64,000 bases of DNA from Bacteroidaceae bacterium (GTDB taxonomy: Bacteria; Bacteroidota; Bacteroidia; Bacteroidales; Bacteroidaceae), in assembly GCA_017542145.1 (NCBI GenBank), contig JAFXXQ010000040.1:1-64000 (forward strand), written 5' to 3'. This document shows positions 26,639 to 35,882 of this stretch, one piece after another (the stretch's first letter is position 1; every line of letters begins with the position of its first letter). The notes under the pieces are model-generated. The model was not told the DNA's origin and searched no databases. It saw only the letters and a list, made by a program, of their open reading frames with translations. Made by a program: the position numbers and the translations under genes.

Positions 26639-27817
26639 GTGAAAGACTTCAAGCATACTATCCGCGACTTCATCCAACGAAATGCCCTCCTCCGCGCTGA
26701 GGACCGTCTGTTGGTCTGCGTAAGTGGCGGGGCTGACAGCGTGGCTCTGCTGCGCGTGCTGATTAGTCTCGGTTATACATGCCGCGCTGTACATTGCAAC
26801 TTTCACCTCCGTGCTGAGGAGTCGAACCGCGATGAAACTTTCGTGCGCAACCTTTGCCAACAGCTGGGAGTGGAACTGGACGTGATGGACTTTGATACAG
26901 CCTCCTACGCCACAAAGCATAAGATTTCCATTGAAATGGCCGCTCGTGAACAACGCTATGAGGCGTTCGAAAAGCTTCGCATGCAACATGGACTTGACGC
27001 TATTTGCGTGGGCCATCATGCCGAGGACAGCGCCGAGACCATCCTCCTCAACCTTATTCGCGGTACAGGCATCGATGGCCTTACAGGCATACGTCCCCTG
27101 AGCGGTCGTATTGTTCGTCCCTTGCTCAACGTCACTCGCAGCGATAATACAGACTATCTTAACTCCCTTGGCCAGACGTGGGTGGATGACAGCACAAACG
27201 CCACCGACGACTATGCCCGTAACCGTATTCGCCATCGCTTGTTACCCCTCATGGAGGAGATCAATCCTGCCGCTGTGCAAAACATCCTCACTACGGCTCG
27301 CAACCTACGCGGTACTGCCGACATCTGCGACAGCAAGGTAACTGACGAGGCTGCCACTACCCTTCTCCACCACTACCTTGCCCCGTATGGTTACAACAGC
27401 ACTCAGGTGCAGAACCTCCTTGAAGCCCTACGCAACCATCGCTCCACGCTTATCCCTCGTTCTGTCGCCAGCCTCCAAGCGACCATCCCCAGCCTGCGGT
27501 TTACCATAGAGAAAGCAGGAGCAGGCGACCTATGCCGTTCGAACGACATCCTCTACCTTGACATGCGCCGCCTCACCGCCCCCCTCACACTACGCCGCTG
27601 GCATGAAGGAGACCGTTTCTGTCCCTTCGGCATGGGTGGACGAACGAAACTTGTCAGTGACCTTCTTACCGACGCCCGCCTTAGTCGTACTGAGCGCGAG
27701 AATCAGATGGTGCTTTGCATTGGCGACGATATCGCCTGGGTCGTAGGCCTTCGCAGCGACGAACGTTTCCGCGTCACCTCCACCACCACAGAAATGCTGG
27801 TAGTGGAAAGAATTTGA
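26639..27817 (+). CDS. tilS: tRNA(Ile)-lysidine synthase
   Basis: It adds lysine to C34 of tRNA-Ile(CAU), so that the tRNA reads AUA codons. The N-terminal ATP pyrophosphatase loop is VSGGADSVAL near 29-38. CNFHLRAEESNRDE near 58-71 and GHHAEDSAETILLNLIRGTG near 123-142 are the other family motifs. The C-terminal half, with CPFGMGGRTKLVSDLL near 326, matches the TilS C-terminal domain. The 392 residues begin at a GTG that sits just after the promoter box, suggesting a leaderless message. Confidence 0.92.
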   Translation: MKDFKHTIRDFIQRNALLRAEDRLLVCVSGGADSVALLRVLISLGYTCRAVHCNFHLRAEESNRDETFVRNLCQQLGVELDVMDFDTASYATKHKISIEMAAREQRYEAFEKLRMQHGLDAICVGHHAEDSAETILLNLIRGTGIDGLTGIRPLSGRIVRPLLNVTRSDNTDYLNSLGQTWVDDSTNATDDYARNRIRHRLLPLMEEINPAAVQNILTTARNLRGTADICDSKVTDEAATTLLHHYLAPYGYNSTQVQNLLEALRNHRSTLIPRSVASLQATIPSLRFTIEKAGAGDLCRSNDILYLDMRRLTAPLTLRRWHEGDRFCPFGMGGRTKLVSDLLTDARLSRTERENQMVLCIGDDIAWVVGLRSDERFRVTSTTTEMLVVERI

Positions 27818-27868
27818 AATTGCATTAACCATATATTCATAGAGGAAAAGAAAAAAATTCCTTTCAAT

Positions 27869-27900
27869 CTTGCTCAATCGCATTTTTGTCACTATCTTTG
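27869..27900 (+). promoter_or_regulatory. Promoter of tRNA-Gly
   Basis: CTTG at 27869-27872 and TATCTTTG at 27893-27900 are separated by 20 nt and end 17 nt before the tRNA. Confidence 0.65.
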
Positions 27901-27917
27901 CAGCCGGAATCAGATAG

Positions 27918-27988
27918 GCGGAATTAGCACATCGGTAGTGCATCGGCTTCCCAAGCCGAGGAGGCGGGTTCGATTCCCGTATTCCGCT
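27918..27988 (+). tRNA. tRNA-Gly (anticodon CCC)
   Basis: The 71-nt cloverleaf pairs GCGGAAT with ATTCCGC in the acceptor stem. The anticodon loop is CTTCCCAAG, giving CCC, which reads GGG codons. The T-loop is GTTCGATTC and the discriminator is T. CCA is not encoded. It stands alone between tilS and the AddA-like gene. Confidence 0.95.
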
Positions 27989-28159
27989 CAAATGCAGAAA
28001 ATCAGTACCACCCATGCAGGAAACAGAGATGTTTCCTGTCTTTTTCTTCAAAAGATTTGGCGTAAATAGTGCTGAATACACCTTATTATACATATAGCTT
28101 TTTTCATTTACTCAAAAGATAAATACACTTTTCAAGGAGGAATATTCATTTTTTTGACT

Positions 28160-28167
28160 TATCTTTG
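28160..28167 (+). promoter_or_regulatory. Promoter -7 box for addA, near-leaderless
   Basis: TATCTTTG ends 4 nt before the ATG of the helicase gene. No good upstream box is seen. Confidence 0.5.
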
Positions 28168-28171
28168 CGCT

Positions 28172-31100
28172 ATGAATAGTCGGTTAGTTATCTACAAGGC
28201 TTCAGCCGGTTCGGGAAAGACGTTTACGCTGGCTGCAAACTACATCAGCTACCTGCTGGCAAACCCCGAGGCTTACCGCCATCTGCTGGCTGTGACGTTT
28301 ACCAACAAGGCTACGGGCGAAATGAAGGAACGTATCCTGAGTCAATTGTATGGCATCAGCCGAGAGTTGGAGGAGTCAGACAGCTATCTCGCCAAGGTCC
28401 AGGAGCTGCTGCGCGAGGCAGGCTACAAGGAAGACTACCATCACCATGCCTTGACGGAGGAAAGTCTGCGCGACAACGCTGGGAAGGCGCTGACATCCAT
28501 CCTGCACAATTACTCCTTCTTCCGCATCGAAACCATCGACACGTTTATGCTCAGCATACTGCGCGGACTGGCCAAGGAACTGGAGCTGGGACAGGGTATG
28601 GAGATTGAGCTGGACACGAACCGCGTAGATAAAGAGGGCGTTCACGACTTCATCGAACAGCTGCAGTTCGATTCGAAGGAAATGAAAGCCGTCATCGACT
28701 ATATCAAGGATACCATTGACAATGAGCGCCACTGGAACGTAACGAATGACCTGACACATTTTGCAGACAATCTTCATAAAGAGGCATTCATGCGCCACGC
28801 CGACGAGCTGGACTATCTGTTAATGGAGTGTCCAGATACTTTTTTTCGCCTAAGGAAGTCCTTAAACGAAAGAAATTCACGTGCCGAGCGCGACAAAATG
28901 GTAGTAGCGGATAGTTTCTTTGACTTCTGCAATAGCATAAACGCAACAGTTGAAGATTTCAACGAAAAAAGTCGTAGCCCCTACAGCATCTTCCAGAAAA
29001 TCAAGGACGGTGGAAATCTAGAAATCAAGGACATAACTGATGGCAGGAAGAAGTATGCTACAGGCGAGAAATCATGGGGTAACAGCCGGTCACGTAAACG
29101 CCAGATTATAGACGAGCATGGTGACATGCTCTCTGATTTGCTACGTACCCTGATAAAGATTCTCAAGGAAGAGAACACCATCCGACTTGTCCAGAAGAAC
29201 CTCTACCAGCTGCAGCTGCTCAGCGACATTGACGACAAAATCAAAGAAAGGCTTCGAAGGGAGAACCGCTTCCTTCTGGCTGACACGTGCCAGATGCTGA
29301 GAAATATGGCTTCGGGAACGGGCGACACGGCCTTCATCTACGAAAAGACGGGCACAGAAATCGACCATATCCTCATCGATGAATTCCAGGACACCAGCGG
29401 AATGCAATGGGACAATTTCTGTCCCTTGCTGACAGAAAACGCTTCGCGAGGCAAGCAGGGCCTCATCGTGGGCGACGTAAAGCAGGCCATCTACCGCTTC
29501 CGCAATAGCGATGCAGACATCATGGCTCATCAGGTGGAAGAGGACATGCAGATGGCCGAGCCACACACAGAGACACTCAAGGTGAACAGGCGCAGCCGCG
29601 AACGCATCGTGGAATTCAACAACCGATTCTTCCCCAGGCTTGTCGAAGCTTTAGGTAAGAAGGATGAGAAATTCGAAGTCAGCCATTATGCCGACGTTCA
29701 GCAGGAATGGCTGCCAAAGAACGATGGAGGCGAAGTCAGAATTGTAGAAGTCTCTACCCAGGCTCCCCCAAATGAGGAAGGAGAAGCCATTCAACTGACG
29801 AAAGAAGAGGCTTATTCGCTGGCTGTTGCCAAGCAGGTGAAGGAGCTGTTAGACAAGGGACAGAAACCAACCGACATAGCCATACTGACACGAGAGAACA
29901 AAGAAATCGGGACGCTTGCCGAATGGTTTGAAGCACATCCCGAAACGTTTGCTCCCCACGTGGTTCGATTAGTATCGGGCGAGGCGTTCACGCTAGAGTC
30001 GTCCGACGCCGTCAAACTGCTCGTGGGGGCCATGCGCTGGGTGAACAACGTGGATGATATCGTCTCGCTGGCACAGGTGGGCATTGCCTGGCACAGACTC
30101 GTGCAGGACGACAGCCTGACGGTGCCCGACATTCTCGCCCTGAAAGACCTTCAGTACGGACTACCAGAAGCGTTTGCCGCACAGCATGACGTGTTGAATA
30201 CCTTGCCGCTATGCGAACTGGTGCACACGCTCTACGACGTACTGGAGATGGAGCGCATGGAGGGACAAGCAGCCTGGATGCAGTCGTTCTTCGACAAGGT
30301 GCAGCACTTTGCCTCTGAAAAAAGCGCCTCGTTAGACGACTTCCTGAAGGAGTGGGACGAATCGCTCTACAAAAAGGCCATCCCCTCGGGCGACGCCGAT
30401 GGCATAGCCTGCATGACCATCCATAAGGCGAAGGGACTGGAGTGGGACTCCGTCATCGTCCTTTCCACTAACTGGAAATTTGAGAAAAGCAACACACAGC
30501 CTATCCTCTGGCTGGAAACGAAGCCTGATGACTACGAAGGATTGACTGTCCTCCCCATCAAACGCGTTAAAGATATGCAGGAATCGGATTTCGCCATGCA
30601 GTACGACGAGGAAACGCGCCATATTTGGATGGACAACCTCAACCTGCTTTACGTCGCATTCACACGACCGAAGTCTAACTTAATCGTCGTAAAAGAGGAA
30701 AAGAAGAATGGTGAGGCAGCCATCCCAACCACCATCAACGATTTCATCGAAATAGGAGTGGATGACTGCATAAATGAGGAATCAGGAAACGAGAATGATG
30801 AGAATCCCCAAGCGCTGCCAATCCCTAAATCCTCATCCCTGATTTCCGATTGCCCGAAGCGCAGAAACCCTCTCTTGCCCCACGTTGAGGCGGTAAATGT
30901 AGAGTTCCATACAGCTCCAGTCCGATTACCTTTCCGCCAGTCGAACAGCTCGAGAACGTACATCAACCGTGGCGACGACAGCCCCATGAGCGAGTTCATC
31001 GAACGGGGTAACCTGCTTCACGAGGTGTTTGCCCACATCAACACCGTGGAAGATGCGCCGCAAGCTGTCGACGACCTGTTCACACAAGGCATCATCAACG

Positions 31101-31423
31101 CTACAGAACGTGACGAAATTGCCCATACGGTCGGCGAGGCCCTCCGTCAACCCGAAGTCAGTGAATGGTTTAGCGGACATTACGAGCTGTTCAACGAGTG
31201 TACCATCCTGACCGTAGAGGATGGCGTGGTCGTTCAGAAACGCCCTGACCGTGTGATGCGCTCAGCGGACAAGACAATTGTCGTCGATTTCAAGTTCGGT
31301 GACCCTGTCAGCAAGCACCATCGACAAGTGGGTGCCTACATGAGCCTGCTCCGTCAGATGGGATTCGAGAACGTTGAAGGCTATCTTTGGTATGTAACCC
31401 AGCAAAAAATCGTCCGCGTATGA
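28172..31423 (+). CDS. addA: AddA-like UvrD-family helicase-nuclease
   Basis: A 1083-residue SF1A helicase with a C-terminal RecB-type nuclease. Walker A is ASAGSGKT (residues 10-17), followed by LLAVTFTNKATGEMKERI (motif Ia). Motif II is ILIDEFQDTS near 405, motif III is VGDVKQAIYRFR, motif V is TIHKAKGLEW near 750 and motif VI is YVAFTRPK. The nuclease motif IVVDFKFG lies near residue 1035, with HRQVGAYMSLLRQMG after it. It would process DNA double-strand breaks for RecA together with the next gene. Its stop overlaps the next start as ATGA. The first ATG after the promoter box is used. RecB-like naming is possible, but the partner is AddB-like. Confidence 0.88.
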   Translation: MNSRLVIYKASAGSGKTFTLAANYISYLLANPEAYRHLLAVTFTNKATGEMKERILSQLYGISRELEESDSYLAKVQELLREAGYKEDYHHHALTEESLRDNAGKALTSILHNYSFFRIETIDTFMLSILRGLAKELELGQGMEIELDTNRVDKEGVHDFIEQLQFDSKEMKAVIDYIKDTIDNERHWNVTNDLTHFADNLHKEAFMRHADELDYLLMECPDTFFRLRKSLNERNSRAERDKMVVADSFFDFCNSINATVEDFNEKSRSPYSIFQKIKDGGNLEIKDITDGRKKYATGEKSWGNSRSRKRQIIDEHGDMLSDLLRTLIKILKEENTIRLVQKNLYQLQLLSDIDDKIKERLRRENRFLLADTCQMLRNMASGTGDTAFIYEKTGTEIDHILIDEFQDTSGMQWDNFCPLLTENASRGKQGLIVGDVKQAIYRFRNSDADIMAHQVEEDMQMAEPHTETLKVNRRSRERIVEFNNRFFPRLVEALGKKDEKFEVSHYADVQQEWLPKNDGGEVRIVEVSTQAPPNEEGEAIQLTKEEAYSLAVAKQVKELLDKGQKPTDIAILTRENKEIGTLAEWFEAHPETFAPHVVRLVSGEAFTLESSDAVKLLVGAMRWVNNVDDIVSLAQVGIAWHRLVQDDSLTVPDILALKDLQYGLPEAFAAQHDVLNTLPLCELVHTLYDVLEMERMEGQAAWMQSFFDKVQHFASEKSASLDDFLKEWDESLYKKAIPSGDADGIACMTIHKAKGLEWDSVIVLSTNWKFEKSNTQPILWLETKPDDYEGLTVLPIKRVKDMQESDFAMQYDEETRHIWMDNLNLLYVAFTRPKSNLIVVKEEKKNGEAAIPTTINDFIEIGVDDCINEESGNENDENPQALPIPKSSSLISDCPKRRNPLLPHVEAVNVEFHTAPVRLPFRQSNSSRTYINRGDDSPMSEFIERGNLLHEVFAHINTVEDAPQAVDDLFTQGIINATERDEIAHTVGEALRQPEVSEWFSGHYELFNECTILTVEDGVVVQKRPDRVMRSADKTIVVDFKFGDPVSKHHRQVGAYMSLLRQMGFENVEGYLWYVTQQKIVRV

Positions 31424-34098
31424 AATCCTTTCTTTCTCTTGTAGCGCAAGACCTCTATACAAAGCTTCAGGGCAATCTCTCACATACGGTCGTCGTTTTC
31501 CCAGGCAAGCGTGCCAGCCTGTTCTTCAATCAATTCCTAATCGCTGAAACAGACGGGAAGCCTCTGTTTGCCCCCACATATATGACGCTTGGCGAGTTGT
31601 TTGGAAGCCTCACCGACCTGCGCAGCGAAGACCACATCCGTCTGGTCTGCCTGCTGCATCAGCACTACATCCAGTTTACAGGACGGCAGGACGAAGAAAT
31701 CGACAGCTTCTACAACTGGGGCGAACTGCTGCTGAGCGACTTCGACGACATTGACAAGAATCTCGCCAACCCTGACCTCCTGTTCCTCAACCTGAAGAAC
31801 TACAAGGAACTTTCGTCGCCTAACGACTACCTGACGGACGAACAGCGCAGGGTGATTGAGAAATTCTTCGGCGGTTTTCAGGCCGATGGAGGAGATTCGA
31901 TACTCCGCAAAAAATTCCTCCACGTCTGGGAAGTGATGGCACCCATCTACCATGCTTTCCGAAAGGGACTGGAGGACGAGGGACGGGGCTACGAAGGGCA
32001 GCGGTTCCGTGATGCTGTGGAGCATTTCGATGCCAACCGGCTCACCGCCAATCAGTATGTCTTCGTAGGATTCAACGTGCTGAGCGCTGTGGAGCGAAAA
32101 CTGTTCGACCTCATCGGGGAGTGTGGGAAAGCGCGTTTCTACTGGGACTACGACCACTACTACCTCAATAACGAAGCTGCTGAAGCGGGAACCTTCATCC
32201 GCATGAACATCAAGCAGTATGGCAACGAACTGGACGGGGATAGCTTCGGCGACGCCAGTCCCTACGACAACCTGAGCCGTCTGCCTCGAATAGACATCGT
32301 CAGCGCTCCAACGGATAATGCCCAGGCCAGCTTCGCCCATGATTGGCTGCGCGATAATCTCACAGAAACGGAACAGGAGACCGCTGTCGTGCTAGCTGAT
32401 GAAAAACTCATCATGCCCGTGCTACACGCTTTGCCGATGGACAACATCCACGACATCAACGTCACCATGGGTATGCCCATGACGGAGACAACGGTCTATC
32501 GTTTTCTGACAGAGACGTTGCAGAACGCTCAAAGCGACGATTCGCTGGCGATGCTGCGAGAAATCGGCGATGCCATAAACAGCAAGGGGCTGGAGATGAA
32601 ACGACTGGAACATCGCCTGCAGGAAGAGGAGGAGGCGCTCTATCGCGCCCATCTTGCTGTCAACAGTCTCATCCGCCTGGTGAGCGAAGATACGCTGAAG
32701 GCATCAACGTTGCTGATTGAAAGGCTGTTGCAGACCATTCTGCACGGTACGTCTATACCTTTTCACGGCGAACCTGCGCGAGGCTTGCAGGTGATGGGTG
32801 TGCTGGAGACGCGCGGCCTCGACTTCCGCCACTTGCTGCTGCTCTCGACCAACGAGGGGATGCTGCCCAAACAACCGTCGGAGGTGTCGTTCATTCCCTT
32901 CTCGTTGCGTAAGGCCTTCGGCCTCACCACCATCGAACGACAGACGGCTGTCTATGCCTACTATTTCTACCGCCTCATTCAGCGTGCCGAGAGGGTGACG
33001 CTGGTCTATAACAATGGCACAGATGGAATGACGAAGAAAGAGCCTTCGCGATTCATCACCCAGTTGGAGGTGGAGTTCAGGGGTGAGATACGTCACTATG
33101 CCTTGCAGTCGGAAAACCGAGCTTCCATCATCGAGCCCATCAGCGTGGAGCAGACGCCGGAAACAAAGCGTAAACTGACGGAACGATTCTCGGATAAAGT
33201 GTTGTCACCCACGGCCATAAACGACTATTACAAGTGCCGGCTGAAATTCTACCTGAAATACATCGAGGGACTGAAGTTCGATGAGGAAGACACCGAAGAG
33301 GTCACCCCCGCACAGTTCGGCACGTTGTTCCATCATAGCGCCGAACTGGCTTACAAGAGGCTCACCAAAGACGGACAGCTTATCCGGAAGAGCGATCTCG
33401 AGAGCCTGGCCACAAACGAGTCAGCCATCCAAAAGATAGTCAGCCAGGCATTCAAGGATGAATACTGGAAGACAGACGTAGAGGATGACATCCACTATAC
33501 GGGCATCCACCACATCAACTTCAAGGCTATCTGCATCTACCTTAAGCTGCTGCTGACCATCGATGCCCAGCACGCTCCCTTCACCTATCTCGGAAGTGAA
33601 CATCCGATAAATGAAGAGCTGACGGTGGACACAAACGCCGGCCCTGTGACAGTCAAGCTGGGAGGAACCATTGACCGAATGGACCAGAAAGACGAAACGG
33701 TACGCATCATCGACTATAAGACGGGAGGCAAGGATGAAGATAAAACAATCAAAAATGTCGATGAGCTGTTCGACCGCAATACAAAAAGGAAAGAGAAGGT
33801 CTTTCAAGCCTTCTACTATGCCTGGCTGATGTGTCAGACGGACAGGAGGGCCATCAGTCCTGGTCTCTTCTTCGTCCGTTCCTCCTCCAAGACGGATTAT
33901 GACCCTGCCATCCTTATAAACAAACAGCCTGTCGTGAACTTCCGCGACGAAGCCCTCGTCCTTTTCGATGAGAAAATGAAGACGTTGCTGAACGAGATCT
34001 TCAACTCCGAAATCCCCTACACGCAAGCCGAGAAGGAGGAGAATTGCAAGTACTGCGACTTCTGCGCCATCTGCGGACGTAAACCACCCGAATGGTAA
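31420..34098 (+). CDS. addB: AddB-like exonuclease subunit
   Basis: An 892-residue partner of the upstream helicase-nuclease, coupled by a 4-nt overlap. The N-terminus (VVVFPGKRASLFFNQFL) occupies the place of an AddB Walker A but has no GKT/S, so helicase activity is unlikely. The C-terminal PD-(D/E)XK nuclease is clear: GTLFHHSAE near 645, DRMDQKDETVRIIDYKTGG near 760. Four cysteines frame it, one in YYKCRLKFYLK and three in NCKYCDFCAICG at the end, the pattern of the AddB iron-sulfur cluster. Length is below that of the Bacillus protein (about 1160). Confidence 0.84.
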   Translation: MKSFLSLVAQDLYTKLQGNLSHTVVVFPGKRASLFFNQFLIAETDGKPLFAPTYMTLGELFGSLTDLRSEDHIRLVCLLHQHYIQFTGRQDEEIDSFYNWGELLLSDFDDIDKNLANPDLLFLNLKNYKELSSPNDYLTDEQRRVIEKFFGGFQADGGDSILRKKFLHVWEVMAPIYHAFRKGLEDEGRGYEGQRFRDAVEHFDANRLTANQYVFVGFNVLSAVERKLFDLIGECGKARFYWDYDHYYLNNEAAEAGTFIRMNIKQYGNELDGDSFGDASPYDNLSRLPRIDIVSAPTDNAQASFAHDWLRDNLTETEQETAVVLADEKLIMPVLHALPMDNIHDINVTMGMPMTETTVYRFLTETLQNAQSDDSLAMLREIGDAINSKGLEMKRLEHRLQEEEEALYRAHLAVNSLIRLVSEDTLKASTLLIERLLQTILHGTSIPFHGEPARGLQVMGVLETRGLDFRHLLLLSTNEGMLPKQPSEVSFIPFSLRKAFGLTTIERQTAVYAYYFYRLIQRAERVTLVYNNGTDGMTKKEPSRFITQLEVEFRGEIRHYALQSENRASIIEPISVEQTPETKRKLTERFSDKVLSPTAINDYYKCRLKFYLKYIEGLKFDEEDTEEVTPAQFGTLFHHSAELAYKRLTKDGQLIRKSDLESLATNESAIQKIVSQAFKDEYWKTDVEDDIHYTGIHHINFKAICIYLKLLLTIDAQHAPFTYLGSEHPINEELTVDTNAGPVTVKLGGTIDRMDQKDETVRIIDYKTGGKDEDKTIKNVDELFDRNTKRKEKVFQAFYYAWLMCQTDRRAISPGLFFVRSSSKTDYDPAILINKQPVVNFRDEALVLFDEKMKTLLNEIFNSEIPYTQAEKEENCKYCDFCAICGRKPPEW

Positions 34099-34147
34099 AC
34101 GTGATTTACTATTGTAAGTAAATAATTGTCAAATCGCAAATAACCAG

Positions 34148-35704
34148 ATGATTTCAGAATACCAGCTCCGCATCCTGCCGCAGCAGGCATATAATGAACA
34201 GACCGTCAAGGACTACATCGCCCACACCTATGGGCTTGACATCCGTACCATCCATGCCGTGCGCGTGCTGAAACGGAGCATCGATGCCCGCCAACGACAG
34301 ATATTCGTTAACCTCAGCGTCAGGGCGTACATCAACGAACTGCCTGCGGACGACGAATATGTCCATACCGACTACCCCAACGTGGAGGGCCGTCCGCCAG
34401 TCGTTGTCGTGGGAGCAGGTCCTGGAGGATTGTTTGCTGCGCTACGGCTCATTGAACTGGGCTTCCGCCCCATCGTCGTGGAGCGGGGCAAGGATGTCCA
34501 CAGCCGCAAAAAGGATATCGCTCGCATCAGTCGCGAGTATAGCGTCGACCCCGAATCGAACTACAGCTTTGGCGAAGGAGGTGCGGGGGCCTACAGCGAC
34601 GGCAAACTCTACACCCGCAGCAAAAAACGCGGCAACGTCGATAAGATCCTGAGTGTTTTCTGCCAGCATGGGGCTTCCACAGCCATCCTCTCCGATGCCC
34701 ACCCCCACATCGGCACCGACAGATTGCCGCGCGTCATCGAGAACATGCGCAACACCATTCTTCGCTCGGGGGGTGAGGTGCATTTCGAGACGAAGATGAC
34801 GGGTATCCTCATCGAGAAAGACCGCGTCGCGGGGATTGAATGTGAGGGAGGAACCGCCTTCCGTGCCTCGGCAGTCATTCTTGCCACAGGGCATTCTGCA
34901 CGCGATGTCTATCGCTGGCTCTACAATAATCAGATTGAAATTGAGGCAAAAGGCATCGCCGTAGGCGTTCGCCTGGAGCATCCTGCAGAGCTCATCGACC
35001 AAATCCAATACCACAACAAGAATGGTCGTGGGCGCTGGTTGCCTGCGGCGGAATACAGCTTCGTTACACAAGTCGACGGGCGCGGCGTCTATTCGTTCTG
35101 CATGTGCCCTGGGGGATTTGTGGTGCCCGCAGCATCGGGTCCTGAACAGGTGGTGGTCAACGGCATGTCGCCCTCAGGGCGCAATGGCCGCTGGAGCAAC
35201 GCTGGCATGGTGGTCGAACTGCATCCGGAAGACATCGCACATCAGCCCCCCTCCCCTCTCCTCATGATGGAGTTTCAGGAGCAGCTTGAGCGACTTGCGT
35301 GGCAGCAGGGAGGGATGCGGCAGACGGCTCCTGCACAACGGATGGCGGACTTTGTCAAGGGAAAACTTTCCTACGACCTCCCCTCGTCAAGCTATAGCCC
35401 GGGGCTGATTTCATCGCCCCTGCATTTCTGGTTGCCTGAGTTTATCGGGCAGCGCCTCAGAAAGGGTTTCGAACAATTCGGACGGCAGAGCCACGGCTTC
35501 CTCACGGACGAGGCCTGCGTCATCGGAGTGGAGACCCGCACCTCTTCTCCCGTTCGAATCCTGCGCGACAAGGAGACGTTGCAGCACATTCGCATCCAGG
35601 GACTTTTCCCATGTGGCGAGGGAGCCGGTTATGCAGGAGGCATCGTCTCAGCAGCCATCGACGGCGAACGTTGCGCCGAAAAAGCAGCAAAGCTTTTACA
35701 ATGA
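34148..35704 (+). CDS. FAD-dependent oxidoreductase (COG2509 type)
   Basis: A 518-residue soluble flavoprotein. After an approximately 80-residue N-terminal domain comes the dinucleotide-binding motif VVVVGAGPGGLFAALRLIE (near 84-102) with the acidic end VVERGKD. NYSFGEGGAGAYSDGKLYTR near 138-157 is a strong signature of the uncharacterised FAD-dependent dehydrogenases of COG2509. GLFPCGEGAGYAGGIVSAAIDG near the end closes the FAD site. Substrate is unknown. It follows addB after 49 nt but has no evident functional link. Confidence 0.86.
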   Translation: MISEYQLRILPQQAYNEQTVKDYIAHTYGLDIRTIHAVRVLKRSIDARQRQIFVNLSVRAYINELPADDEYVHTDYPNVEGRPPVVVVGAGPGGLFAALRLIELGFRPIVVERGKDVHSRKKDIARISREYSVDPESNYSFGEGGAGAYSDGKLYTRSKKRGNVDKILSVFCQHGASTAILSDAHPHIGTDRLPRVIENMRNTILRSGGEVHFETKMTGILIEKDRVAGIECEGGTAFRASAVILATGHSARDVYRWLYNNQIEIEAKGIAVGVRLEHPAELIDQIQYHNKNGRGRWLPAAEYSFVTQVDGRGVYSFCMCPGGFVVPAASGPEQVVVNGMSPSGRNGRWSNAGMVVELHPEDIAHQPPSPLLMMEFQEQLERLAWQQGGMRQTAPAQRMADFVKGKLSYDLPSSSYSPGLISSPLHFWLPEFIGQRLRKGFEQFGRQSHGFLTDEACVIGVETRTSSPVRILRDKETLQHIRIQGLFPCGEGAGYAGGIVSAAIDGERCAEKAAKLLQ

Positions 35705-35868
35705 AGAATGAAAATGAAAAATGAAGAACTTTTTTTAATGAAAAATGAAGAATGAAAAATGAAAAATAAAATGTCCTGTATACAAAGTTCCCTTTCCTCT
35801 GACGGCGTTTCCGCTGGCAAAGCTATTTATTCTTCATTCTTCATTTTTCATTCTTCATTAAATATTTT
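35701..35868. repeat. Paired micro-repeat arrays between convergent genes
   Basis: AATGAAGAATGAAAAATGAA words at 35701-35765 are matched by their complement, TTCATTCTTCATTTTTCATT, at 35829-35868. The two arms can fold into a long imperfect hairpin between the converging flavoprotein and symporter genes, possibly acting as a terminator for both. Confidence 0.55.
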
Positions 35869-35882
35869 TTAATTCTTAATTT

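Noticed and set aside
28131..28141. AAGGAGGAA as a Shine-Dalgarno site for addA
   Set aside because: It lies about 30 nt before the ATG and upstream of the promoter box, so it would not be in the transcript.
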